From positions 370,766 through 434,765 of the forward strand of contig NZ_LIVQ01000007.1 in NCBI RefSeq assembly GCF_001905445.1: DNA of 64,000 nucleotides. The letters run 5' to 3'. The first letter of the stretch is position 1; every line of letters starts with the position of its first letter. Source of the DNA: Streptomyces sp. CB00455 (GTDB lineage: Bacteria > Actinomycetota > Actinomycetes > Streptomycetales > Streptomycetaceae). This document shows positions 44,468 to 53,012 of this stretch, piece after piece. Both the position numbers and the translations under genes were made by a program. The notes under the pieces are model-generated. The model worked only from the letters and a program-made list of their open reading frames with translations, ran no database searches and was not told where the DNA came from.

Positions 44468-44569
44468 GACCTTTGGTGGGCCGGGCCGGCCCACCACTGC
44501 GCGGGTCCACCGGCGGAGCCGCCGCGCCGCGCCACTCGATCGCGAGCCCTGGAACCTACTGACACTCGA

Positions 44570-44788
44570 CTAAGCCCAGCGCATTCCGATCGAGGAGAGT
44601 TGCTCCATCCGCTCCGGGGACAGCGTGGCGGCCCGGCGGCGCTGGTTGTCGACCCACGTCCCGAGTTTCAGCGGGACGTCCCGCTGGGCCTGGCCGTCGC
44701 CGCCGAGGGTGATGGTCTCGACGTGCTTGCGGGGCACCGTGAGGTGGCCCTCGCGGGCGAAGTACTGGGCTGCGGCGACGTAGTGCAT
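44570..44788 (-). pseudogene. Helicase-associated (HA) domain fragment
   Basis: Minus strand encodes one HA repeat: YVAAAQYFAREGHLTVPRKH, KLGTWVDNQRRRAATLSPER and LSSIGMRW, then stop. In Streptomyces such repeats occur in strings at the C-terminus of large DEAD/SNF2-like helicases; here only the last is left. Confidence 0.75.
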
Positions 44789-45201
44789 CCCGATATCTCG
44801 ACGCTGGCGAGTACAGCGTGAGCGCCTGTGGTCCCCATGAGCTGGCTCTTGGTGCTAACCCGTAGCCAGGATGGATGGGAGGTGCCCACAGGCTCAGCAG
44901 CCATGCGCAGAGTTCACCCTTGAGTGCAGACAAGATGAGCCAGTCGGATCGAGTTTCGAAAGGGAGACATCGATGGATGCCCAAAAAGACAGGGTGGGGG
45001 AGCGGAGCGGACCCCATGTTGGACGACTCTCGGCATGAGCATGAGCATGAGCATGAACGGGTGGCTTGGCGATGCTCACGGTGGAGATGTACCGGGCAGG
45101 TCCTGGGCGCTTGAGAATTCTTCAGGTCCAGATGAGCTCGTAGCTCACGCTTCAGCTCCGCAGAACATGCGGCGGTACGCCTCTCCGCTCCTTTGGGCTC
45201 G
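44789..45201. other. Intergenic with a hexanucleotide repeat
   Basis: ATGAGC is repeated three times at 45035-45052, followed by the variant ATGAAC (to 45058). A 21-codon frame at 44972 has a fair ribosome site (AAAGGGAGA) but no recognisable product. No other gene supported. Confidence 0.45.
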
Positions 45202-45699
45202 TCAGCAGCCCACGATCTCGTTGGCACAGCCCTGCACCTTCGTGGGGTCGAGGGTGTTGAGCTCCCAGACGATAAGGCCCATGGGGTCGCCGGACGCTGG
45301 TGCGGCTGTCATCGTGACGGGCGGGCCGGCGGGGAAGGTGATGCGTGCCGGGAGCTTGCGCGCGGTACCCGCGCAGGTGACGTCGACTTGTTTCTTCGAA
45401 GCTTCCCGGGTGATGGAGACCGTCACCTTACGCACGTCCGTGCTGTCGCAGACGATATCGAGACGGTAGGGCTTCTCGCCGCTCGTCTCCAGTTTCTCGT
45501 TCATGCCCGAACCGACGTGGGGAGAACCGAACCGCACACGTTGCGCTGAGGCGTGATCGTCCTTCAGGGCCGCTTGGGCACTTTGCAGGGCGTCGTCCGG
45601 CTCCGACACCGCCTCGGGGGCTGGGTCAACCCCCTGCCCGGTGCATCCGGCGAGAGCGGTGGCGACAGCCAGGAGGACGAGGAGCTTCGGTATGCGCAC
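45202..45699 (-). CDS. Secreted lipoprotein of unknown function
   Basis: 165 residues from GTG 45699, with AAGGA about ten bases upstream. Lipobox LAGC with Cys19, so it should be lipidated and held at the outer face of the membrane. The mature part has a helical start, then beta strands with two or more Cys (LDIVCDSTDVRKVTVSI, VDVTCAGTARKLPARITF) and a C-terminal Cys (IVGC). The Ig-like pattern resembles many actinobacterial lipoproteins without known role. Monocistronic. Confidence 0.85.
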   Translation of the reverse strand: MRIPKLLVLLAVATALAGCTGQGVDPAPEAVSEPDDALQSAQAALKDDHASAQRVRFGSPHVGSGMNEKLETSGEKPYRLDIVCDSTDVRKVTVSITREASKKQVDVTCAGTARKLPARITFPAGPPVTMTAAPASGDPMGLIVWELNTLDPTKVQGCANEIVGC

Positions 45700-45839
45700 G
45701 GCGGTGTCCTTGGTTCGTGCAGTGGGGGGGCTCCGGTCCAGGCGAAGCCCCCACCGTCAGGAGGATTTAGTGGCTACGTCGGTACAGCTCTGGTCCACAC
45801 ACGTTGGCACAGGGGTCGTCCGGACGGACAGCGCCGTTT

Positions 45840-46075
45840 GCCGCGGCCGCGAAGCCTGCTGCGGCTGTCGGGCGCGTAGTCGTTCACTGCCTGGTTGTAG
45901 ACGCGGATGATGTCCGCGTCGAACTGGGAGGAGTAGGACTCGTCGTCGATGGTGCCGCCTGTCTTCCATCCACCGATGACGCCGATCGCGTCTCCGCGCT
46001 TGCCGTCGAAGTTGCGAAGGAGGGGGCCGCCAGACACACCGCCGGCGTAGCCCGTGGAGGCGATTTTCAGCGAAC
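45840..46075 (-). pseudogene. Trypsin-like protease, C-terminal fragment
   Basis: Minus strand: IASTGYAGGVSGGPLLRNFD, IGVIGGWKTGGTIDDESYSS, QFDADIIRVYNQAVNDY. The GVSGGP motif carries the catalytic Ser; the His and Asp regions are missing and the frame breaks on both sides. Related in type to the protease at 34649-36640 but not a copy of it. Confidence 0.65.
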
Positions 46076-46171
46076 TGGGATGTAGATGACGTCCGCGGCG
46101 ACCTCTTGGGATTGTCTGCCGCCGGCGGAAACTCAGATGATCTGATCGCACCATCCGGTTAGGGTCGGGCA

Positions 46172-46672
46172 GTGCCCAAGCTGAAGCGGCTGCATGCCGG
46201 CCATGCCCCGGCGGTCCTGGCCTTCGAGCTGGCGAACCGCGCCTACTTCGCTGCCTCGGTCCCCGACCGCGGCAAGGACTTCTTCGACAGGTTCACCGAC
46301 CGGTACAGCGCCCTGCTGACCGAGCAGGGAGCCGGCATCTGCGCCTTCTACGTGCTCGTTGCCGAGGACGGCTCGGTTCTGGGCCGGTTCAACCTGTACG
46401 ACCTCGAGAACGGCACTGCTGAGGTCGGTTACCGGGTCGCGCAGCACGTCGCCGGCCGCGGCGTGGCGACCGCGACCGTCCGGGAACTGTGCCGGCTGGC
46501 GGTGGCACGGCACGGGTTGCGCACCCTTTGGGCGGGCACCTCCCACGAGAATGTCGCGTCCCAGAGGGTACTGATCAAGGCCGGGTTTGTCCTGGTTGAC
46601 CCGGTCGACCCGGCCGATCTCGGTGGTAAGACAGGCCCGCGGTATCAGCGCGACTTGATACTGCAGCGGTAG
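46172..46672 (+). CDS. GNAT-family N-acetyltransferase (RimJ/RimL-like)
   Basis: 166 residues from GTG 46172. Acetyl-CoA-binding motif A: AEVGYRVAQHVAGRGVATAT, followed by VRELCRLAVARHGLRTLWAG and the conserved NVASQRVLIKAGF. Acetylates an amine of a protein N-terminus or small molecule; substrate unknown. Isolated gene between a protease remnant and IS debris. Confidence 0.9.
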   Translation: MPKLKRLHAGHAPAVLAFELANRAYFAASVPDRGKDFFDRFTDRYSALLTEQGAGICAFYVLVAEDGSVLGRFNLYDLENGTAEVGYRVAQHVAGRGVATATVRELCRLAVARHGLRTLWAGTSHENVASQRVLIKAGFVLVDPVDPADLGGKTGPRYQRDLILQR

Positions 46673-46902
46673 ACCGTGCTCCTGCTGGTGGACTGACTGC
46701 GGGAAGGCTGCGGCTACCGCTCGCTTAGGCGTTCGAGTTCTTGATGGGCCGGATAGCGGGCCGGTTCGCGCGGGTGGAGAGTGAACACGCCCGCCATCCC
46801 GCCCCGGTCGGGCCGATCCCGCTCACCTGCCACGAGACCTAGAAGGCTGATGAAGATCTTGATGGGGGGCTGTCCGGCCGGAGTCCGGGCAGGCCCTCGT
46901 GC

Positions 46903-47618
46903 TCAGGTGCCGGCTGGGGCGAGGTGCCAGGTGCCGTTGGTGTGGGTGAGTCCGAGGTTGATCAGTCGGCGGAGGTTGAGGGGCGGCTGCTCGAGTGTGG
47001 AGCCAGGTGTCGTTTTTGATGGTGCCGATGTATCGGAGCCTGCGGTTGCCTGGGTGGACGATCCAGGCGACTGCGCGTTCGACGGGGGCCCCAAGCGGCG
47101 GTAGTCGGCTTGCCAGTCGGGGTCGGTGGCGGCCTGCTGGCGGGCGGCCGCCTGCTGGTCTGGTGGGGGCGGATGGTCAGGACCCGGCCCGCTGCGGCCT
47201 TGGTGCACCGCTCGCGCAGGGGGCATCCGGTGCACAGGCCCTTGAAGGTGGCTCTGCGCTGATGGTGCTGGCCGCCGGGACCGGAGAGCGTGACGTTGTG
47301 CCCTTGGGGGCAGGTCACGGTCGCCGAGGCGGTGTCGATGGCGAAGTCGTCGAGGGTGAAACCGCCGGGAACGGCCGCCCGCAGTGGGGCAGGCTTGAGG
47401 AACAGCCGGTGCCCGGCCCGCTCGGCAGGCGTCGCCGGTGGAGTAGGCGGTGTCGCCGAAGGCGTGAACCGGCTGTTTCTTCGTCGTCGAGCAGGTCCAG
47501 GCCAACGGCCGCCTCTTGATTTTCGGCCCCTGAGCCGGGACGCAGCGCGACGGCGGTGAACAGGCCGGTCTCGGGCTCGACTACGAGGTGTGCCTTGTAT
47601 CCGTCCTGCTGATGATTG
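46903..47618 (-). pseudogene. IS1182-family transposase, 3' half, frameshifted
   Basis: Minus strand, in three frames: DGYKAHLVVEPETGLFTAVA, QPVHAFGDTAYSTGDACRAG, TCPQGHNVTLSGPGGQHHQR with FKGLCTGCPLRERCTKAAAG (the Cys motif of the family), and the end QPPLNLRRLINLGLTHTNGT. The N-terminal half is missing. The fragment stops at the CTAG where the IS5-type element begins. Confidence 0.8.
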
Positions 47619-48358
47619 CTAGGCCGTTTCCTTCGGATCATCTGATCGTTGGTTGATGTGTGTCGTTGACTGACGCGCAGTGGGCGCGGGTCGAGCCGTT
47701 GCTACCGGAGCGGACACCGAGGCGGGGCGGGCGATGGCGGGATCACCGGCAGGTGATCGACGCGATCGCCTTCAAGTACCGCACCGGCACTCCGTGGATG
47801 GACCTGCCCGAGCACTTCGGCTCATGGAAGGGCGCCCACAACCGCCTGCGCATGTGGGCCGCGGACGGCACCTGGGCAAAGGTCTTCACCGCGCTGATCG
47901 CCCAGGCCGACATCGAAGGGGACCTCGACTGGGTCGTCGCCGTCGATTCCACCATCGTCCGGGCTCATCAGCACGCCGCCGGGGCCCGTCAAAAGGGGTT
48001 CCGGCCGGCGACCCGCCGACCATGCCCTCGGACGGTCCCGCGGCGGACTGACCACGAAAATCCATCTGGCCGCCGACAGCCGTTGCCGACCGTCGGCGCG
48101 GGATCCGGGCGGTGATCCCACAGCCCTCCGACCAGGCCGCCAACCGCAAGCGTCTCGGCAGCCGCGGCGGCAGGCCACCGGCCTTCGACCGCGAGGCCTA
48201 CAAGCAACGGAACACCGTCGAACGCTGCATCAACAAGCTCAAGCAATGGCGCGGCCTGGCCACTCGCTACGACAAGACCGCCACCATCTACCTCGCCGGA
48301 CTCCACCTCGCCGCCATCTTCATCTGGTCAGCGAGATGATCCAAAGGAAACGGCCTAG
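47619..48358. mobile_element. IS5-type insertion sequence, internally deleted
   Basis: Ends GCTAGGCCGTTTCCTT(C/T)GGAT in inverted orientation at both sides, flanked by CTAG (47619-47622 and 48355-48358), which is the target duplication or part of the repeat. About 732 bp between the CTAG copies, short for a family of roughly 850-900 bp. Carries one defective transposase gene. Confidence 0.8.
47660..48339 (+). pseudogene. IS5-type transposase with internal deletion
   Basis: GTG 47660 starts SLTDAQWARVEPLLPERTP. OrfA continues to DWVVAVDSTIVRAHQHAAGA (first catalytic Asp) and RQKG, where AAAAGGGG offers a -1 slip into HALGRSRGGLTTKIHLAADS. The sequence then jumps, in a third frame, to PQPSDQAANRKRLGSRGGRP and NTVERCINKLKQWRGLATRY (last catalytic Glu). 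The segment with the second Asp (L-A-D-K-A-Y) is deleted, so no active transposase can be made. Confidence 0.8.
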
Positions 48359-48554
48359 CCGCCCCGCCCCCGTTACCCCATCGAGTGTGCTTGCACGGCA
48401 TCTCGCCGCAGGTGCTGGGAGGCCTGGTGGTCGTCAGCCGTGAGGTGAAGCCCGAGTTCCCGTTGATGCCGGTAATCTTCGGTTGACATCAGCGGAGCAT
48501 GCCGTCGCGCCGCGCTTTCGGTACGCCAGGCGGGATCAAGGGGAGGGAGTCAGC

Positions 48555-49277
48555 GTGGGTGAGGACACATCTCTCGATCTTGCGGCTACGGTCGAGCGGA
48601 TCGTCTCTCTGGCCGAACGGGCCGGACGCGAGCGGGCCGACGTACTGCGTATCGAGGGGGAGGGCGGGCTGTCGTACGCCTCGGGGCTCCCGGTCCAGGA
48701 CGTCGAAGCGTTGCTGCGCGGTGAGCCGCTCCCGTCCGCCGCGACAGGGGGTGGCCCCGTGGATCCGGTAGAGGAGCGTCATCGGCAGATCGTCGCAAGG
48801 ATCCTGTTCTTGAGACGAACTCGCCTGAGGACGCTTGAGGGCGGCGGCCGCATTGGCTACACGCTCGCGGAGATCGCGGCGGGGGCAGGTACGAGTGCGC
48901 AGTGGCTCGACAAGATGATCAAGACGGGGAAGGCGCCGAACCTCGACCATGCGGCCGGGATCGCTGCCTTCTTCGGGGAGCGGATCGAATTCCTGGTGGA
49001 TCCGCCGGCGAGGGCCCTGGACCGGGTGCTACAGCAGATTCACATGGATCTCCTGGAGCGCACGGTGGAGCGCCAGGACAAGGACCTCGCGGCCCTCAAA
49101 GAGGCCGATCCCACCGGGTACCTGAGGTCCGAGCTTGGGATTGTCGGTTACGCGGCGCGCGCTCTGGCAGATGTGCCGGAGGACACCGCCCAGCCCATCA
49201 TCGCGCTCATCGAGTCCATCGCGAGGCGCTCGCGCGAGGAACGCGCGCGGGAGAATCGGGCGGACGCGGATAGTTAG
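48555..49277 (+). CDS. XRE-family regulator (partner of ImmA/IrrE protein)
   Basis: 240 residues from GTG 48555, with GGGAGGGAG five bases upstream; the open frame extends upstream without family sequence. It has an N-terminal helical region, then an HTH (GYTLAEIAAGAGTSAQWLDK, MIKTGKAPNLDHAAGIAAFF) and a long C-terminal helical tail with VERQDKDLAALKEADPTGYL. In this actinobacterial gene set the XRE protein is the likely target or antitoxin of the adjacent HExxH protein. First gene of a three-gene unit. Confidence 0.85.
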   Translation: MGEDTSLDLAATVERIVSLAERAGRERADVLRIEGEGGLSYASGLPVQDVEALLRGEPLPSAATGGGPVDPVEERHRQIVARILFLRRTRLRTLEGGGRIGYTLAEIAAGAGTSAQWLDKMIKTGKAPNLDHAAGIAAFFGERIEFLVDPPARALDRVLQQIHMDLLERTVERQDKDLAALKEADPTGYLRSELGIVGYAARALADVPEDTAQPIIALIESIARRSREERARENRADADS

Positions 49278-49400
49278 CTGCCCGTGGCAGATTGACCGGT
49301 GTGGGTCACGGCCTCGGGGAGACTACGGCCACCTGTTGTTGGTATGGGAAAGGACGTTTCGGGGTGCCGGTACGTCCACGGAGGGGACAGGGGGGACGCG

Positions 49401-49946
49401 GTGGGAATCTCCCGCGACATGAAGCGTCATCGTGACGAATTAGTAGCCGCCGTAGGCGTGGGGGCGGACGGTCGGGTCCAGGATGGACCGGACGCGCTGC
49501 TGCGGAGGATGTGCTCGTACCTGACCGATAGCGGGGGGCGGGAGGTGCGACTGATGTTTGAGCCGTTTCCCCCCGACACGGTCAGCGGGCTCTGGCTCGA
49601 CATGGGTGACCACGACCTGATCGTCGTAGAGGCGAACACTTCGCCTCTGCACCAGATCGTGATCATGGGACATGAACTGTGGCACCGCAAGGAGGGACGT
49701 TGCGGTCATCACGGCAGCGCCGCGGGGGCGGTAGCCGCCGCGCGCATGCTCGGCGATCGGTGGAGGGTCGAGGACGCCGTTGCCCACGTTGCCGCGCGAA
49801 CGAATCCCGACCAGGACGAGGAACGGCGGGCTGAGAGGTTCGGCCACATGCTGGCCGCCAAGCTCCGGCCATACCTTGACGGCAGTGTCGGGGGCAGACC
49901 CGCCGACGGTGTAGCCGGCCGGATTTGGGCGTCACTGGAAGGATGA
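49401..49946 (+). CDS. ImmA/IrrE-like metallopeptidase, toxin-component type
   Basis: 181 residues from GTG 49401; ATG 49419 is a possible later start. The zinc motif HELWH lies at 91-95 (Q-I-V-I-M-G-H-E-L-W-H), following the strand DLIVVEANTSPLHQIV; a helical C-terminus carries RTNPDQDEERRAERFGHMLA with a candidate third ligand. ImmA cleaves its cognate XRE repressor in Bacillus mobile elements. In Streptomyces this family is often labelled toxin component. It sits between the XRE and membrane protein genes and overlaps the latter by four bases. Confidence 0.85.
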   Translation: MGISRDMKRHRDELVAAVGVGADGRVQDGPDALLRRMCSYLTDSGGREVRLMFEPFPPDTVSGLWLDMGDHDLIVVEANTSPLHQIVIMGHELWHRKEGRCGHHGSAAGAVAAARMLGDRWRVEDAVAHVAARTNPDQDEERRAERFGHMLAAKLRPYLDGSVGGRPADGVAGRIWASLEG

Positions 49947-51199
49947 CCGTGGACGAGGGCGTCAATAACTACATGGCGGCCGCCGTTATCGGTGTGGTCC
50001 TGCTGGCCAAACTTCCCGCGCTGATGCGGGGGTGGCGCAGGCCGATGGTCCGCGGCGTGAATGGGTTGCTCGCCCTGGGCGGGGCCGCGCACGTGTTCTC
50101 CGCGCCGCCCACTATCGTGGCGCTCAACCGGTTCACCGGAATCAGCAACTTTTCGGCGCCGCTGGTGTACTGCATCCTGGCGGCCTACTCATGCACCAGC
50201 TTGGTGCTGATGGAGAACTGGCGCGCGGACTCGACAGCCGATACCCGCACGCGGCGCCGCATCCGCGTCTGGACGTGGACCTGCTGCCCGGTTGCCGCGG
50301 CCATCGTGGTCTGCTTCTCCCTGGGGGAGGCACCGGTCGAGCGGACCAAAGACTTCGACACCTACTATGCGACCACCCCCTACATCCGCGAAATGATTGT
50401 CCTGTACCTGCTCACGCACACCGTCACGGCCTGCGCCACGGCAGTTCTGTGCTGGACATGGGCGCGGCGCATGCGCCAGCAGGTTCGGGGAGCACGGGAT
50501 ACCCGTGCGTCCGTGACCGTCCGATCCCTGCGGATCGGGCTGTCCTTCCTGATTTTCGCGTTCCTGGCCAACACCGCCTTCGGCGTGCTCAAGCTCGGAG
50601 CCGTCCTACGTCGCTGGTCGGGAGGCGACTGGGACGCGCTGAACGAGGTCGCGCAACGCTTCATCCCCTTCAACGCCATTGCGAGCATGATCGGGTTCCT
50701 GCTGCCGGTGTTCGCGCCGTGGCTGATAGAGCGAGTGTGGCGCCCGTGGTGCGCCTTCGCGTCCCTCGGACCACTCTGGCGAACAGTCCGGTCGCCCGAC
50801 GACGCCAAGGGGAGGCGCGCTCTTGCCGCCGCGCCTTGGCGTTTCAGCCCCGAGCAGTTGCTGGTGTACCGCATGACGGGCATCCGCGACGAGATGCTGA
50901 GACTGCGTGCCTACTGCGACGATGACGTGCGCGAGGACGCTCGGCGTGAGGCGGCGGAGCGAGGCGCAGACGAGGGGGATGCGGTGGTCCTCGGCCTCGC
51001 GGCCATGTTCCAGGCCGCGGCTGCCGACCGTGCCCGCAGGACACCAGTGGGAAGGGAGCAAAGTACCCGGGCGGCGGCCGCGTTGCTGGCGGCCGAGTCC
51101 GGGCAGCGCGAACTCATGACCCGGATGTCCCGGGCCATGAAGACGTGGCGAAGTCCGCGGCCCGCCTCCGCGTCGCTGGGGCCGGCCGGAGCCCGGTAA
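49943..51199 (+). CDS. MAB_1171c-type multi-pass membrane protein
   Basis: 418 residues, ATG 49943 overlapping the ImmA-like stop (ATGA). Seven hydrophobic segments in the first ~265 residues, beginning AAAVIGVVLLAKLPALM and including FSAPLVYCILAAYSCTSLVL, AAAIVVCFSLG and LSFLIFAFLANTAFGVLKLG. The C-terminal ~150 residues are cytosolic and helical (FSPEQLLVYRMTGIRDEMLR). The family regularly follows XRE and ImmA-like genes in Streptomyces; a transporter role has been proposed by name only. The three genes probably act together as a sensing or defence unit. Confidence 0.82.
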   Translation: MTVDEGVNNYMAAAVIGVVLLAKLPALMRGWRRPMVRGVNGLLALGGAAHVFSAPPTIVALNRFTGISNFSAPLVYCILAAYSCTSLVLMENWRADSTADTRTRRRIRVWTWTCCPVAAAIVVCFSLGEAPVERTKDFDTYYATTPYIREMIVLYLLTHTVTACATAVLCWTWARRMRQQVRGARDTRASVTVRSLRIGLSFLIFAFLANTAFGVLKLGAVLRRWSGGDWDALNEVAQRFIPFNAIASMIGFLLPVFAPWLIERVWRPWCAFASLGPLWRTVRSPDDAKGRRALAAAPWRFSPEQLLVYRMTGIRDEMLRLRAYCDDDVREDARREAAERGADEGDAVVLGLAAMFQAAAADRARRTPVGREQSTRAAAALLAAESGQRELMTRMSRAMKTWRSPRPASASLGPAGAR

Positions 51200-51956
51200 C
51201 GAGGCAGCGGTCCCGGATGGCCGCCAACCCTGGCCGGGGCCCGCGGCGTCGGCGTAGAAGTGAACGGCTCTGTGTTGCTCCTGTGATGCCGTGCGGCGGC
51301 TGAACTGGGTAGCCTCAGGTGTGCGGTGCCGGGGGTTCGGTAGGGTCCTTTCGCGTCCGTCGTGTGTGGTGAAGCCGACTGCTCCTCGCGCTCCTGGAGC
51401 GCGGTGGAGGCCGCCGCGGCCAGGCACCGGGCGCAGGTTTTCCGCGCGCAGGCGAGAGCCACATCTTGAAGTCGCAGTCCTACTGCGAAAAGCAGCCGGC
51501 CTGACAGGCGCCACGCCGTCCGCGGCGAAGCCGCGTACCGGCCGGGTGGCTCGTACGACGGGCCGAGGCCTGTCTCCCGCCACATCCGTTACCGGTTTTT
51601 CGGCCCGTTCGCGCCCCAGGCCCTGGACCTCGGTGACCGCGCGAAGGCGTTGGAACGGCTCGGCGTCAACCGGCTCGCACGCCGCCGGCACCTGCGTCCT
51701 CACCGCAAGGTTCCTGTTTTTTGTGTTCGGAGCGCGTTTCGGCCCGCGTATCCGGCGCCCCCGCGCCCGCGGCACGAAGGCAGAGACTTTGCAGAGTGCG
51801 CGAGCAGTGACCGCGTATCAGGATACGAAGGCCGAGTACCGGGACCCCGCGGAGCGGCTCGCGGACGCCCTGCCCCGCGCACCGCTACCGACGGACCAGG
51901 GTCCGTCGCCTGTCGAGGTCTGCCTGGCGTGCGCCGCCCTTCTCGATGCCGGCGTC
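51200..51956. other. Region without a supported gene
   Basis: Frames are open on both strands but without family pattern. A plus-strand run at about 51795-51950 (VTAYQDTKAEYRDPAERLAD, then VEVCLACAALLDAG) has coding-like codon use and may be the remains of a small Streptomyces regulator-associated protein. Confidence 0.4.
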
Positions 51957-52466
51957 CTACCTGCTGGTCCGGATCTCCATGAGGGTGAAGTCGCGCGTCT
52001 GCGGGTCGGTGCTCTCGCCCACCGATGTCCAGACGTCCTTCGGGATGTCGAAGGACTGCTCCTGCGTGCCGGTGGTCATATCGATGTGAGCGGAGTATCC
52101 GCTGCTCTTGACGGTGTAGACGGAAGGGATCTCCAGAGCCAGGTACCCCTTGGAGCCGGAGACCTTGAAGCAGACCCGTTCCACGTCGCGTGACCAGACC
52201 TCGAACAGCCCTGGTGTGCCGCACTCCGCGAGGACGATGTGGCCGTCACCTCGCTTGAGGACGATCTTCTTCTCGGCGAGGATCTTGTCGGCGTTGGGGT
52301 AGCCGAAGTCCTCGATGGCAAAGCCCGGGCCTTCCTCGGCTACCGACTGCATCGCGTGCGCTGCCGCGCCTCCCCCGCCCGCCGAGCTATCGACCGCCAG
52401 CCATGACAGAGCGCCAGCCGCGGCAACCACGGCCATCACGCGCACGAATGTCCTGCGTTCCTTCAT
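51957..52466 (-). CDS. Secreted protein of unknown function
   Basis: 169 residues from ATG 52466 with GGGG(A)5 upstream; ATG 52481 is an alternative. Signal peptide (TFVRVMAVVAAAGALSWLA, cut near residue 35), then a beta-rich mature domain of ~125 residues with two Cys (VLAECGTPGLFEVW and VERVCFKVSGSKGYLALEI) likely disulfide-bonded. No family recognised. Convergent with the region before it and upstream of the large ALF-repeat gene on the other strand. Confidence 0.7.
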   Translation of the reverse strand: MKERRTFVRVMAVVAAAGALSWLAVDSSAGGGGAAAHAMQSVAEEGPGFAIEDFGYPNADKILAEKKIVLKRGDGHIVLAECGTPGLFEVWSRDVERVCFKVSGSKGYLALEIPSVYTVKSSGYSAHIDMTTGTQEQSFDIPKDVWTSVGESTDPQTRDFTLMEIRTSR

Positions 52467-53012
52467 TTTTTCCCCAAGCATGGATTGCCGGCTTCGCCGG
52501 AACAGGTGTGTGCTGCACAGGTGAAGGCCCGTTGCATATCCCAATGGACGTAGCTGCACGGGCTGCTCCCTCGTGGAAGTCCCCCACTTCCAACGGGATC
52601 TTAACCGGACGGCCAGCAGATAAAGCAAGCTCATAAAACGCGGATGACGGGGGATCGCGACGCATCGGCCGAGGCGCCCCACCGCGAGACAGAGTAAAAA
52701 GGCGTGGTGTGCATCACATCGCGTGCCCTTCAAGCGGCAGGACTCTATCCATAAGTGTCGTTACGTCCATATTTGCGGTGCTGAGCGGGGGGCGAATCGG
52801 CATCCAGCAGCATCGCAAACAACCACAGTTGATTTCGACTCAACTCGCGTATGGATAAAGATGGTCGAGTCGCGTAGGGTGATGCTGCGCGCCTGCCGGG
52901 CACCGTCCGATCACCAGGATCCCGACACGTAAGACGCGGCTTCATTCCTTGCTGCTCTGGACCGCACTGCATTGTTTTGTGGCGCGCCAGGCGCCGATAG
53001 CGAAGGACCGTT
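52467..53012. other. Divergent intergenic region, regulatory
   Basis: 545 bp between the secreted protein (leftward) and the ALF-repeat gene (rightward). AT-richer than its surroundings. ATCCATAAG near 52749 and TATGGATAAAG near 52851 are related inverted/direct motifs, and GACTCAACTCGCGTA (~52837) resembles GGTCGAGTCGCGTAG (~52863). No gene supported; likely holds both promoters. Confidence 0.45.

Noticed and set aside
45035..45469. Plus-strand frame beginning with Met-Ser repeats as a RiPP-like precursor
   Set aside because: It runs mostly antisense to the lipoprotein gene, and no maturation gene is nearby.
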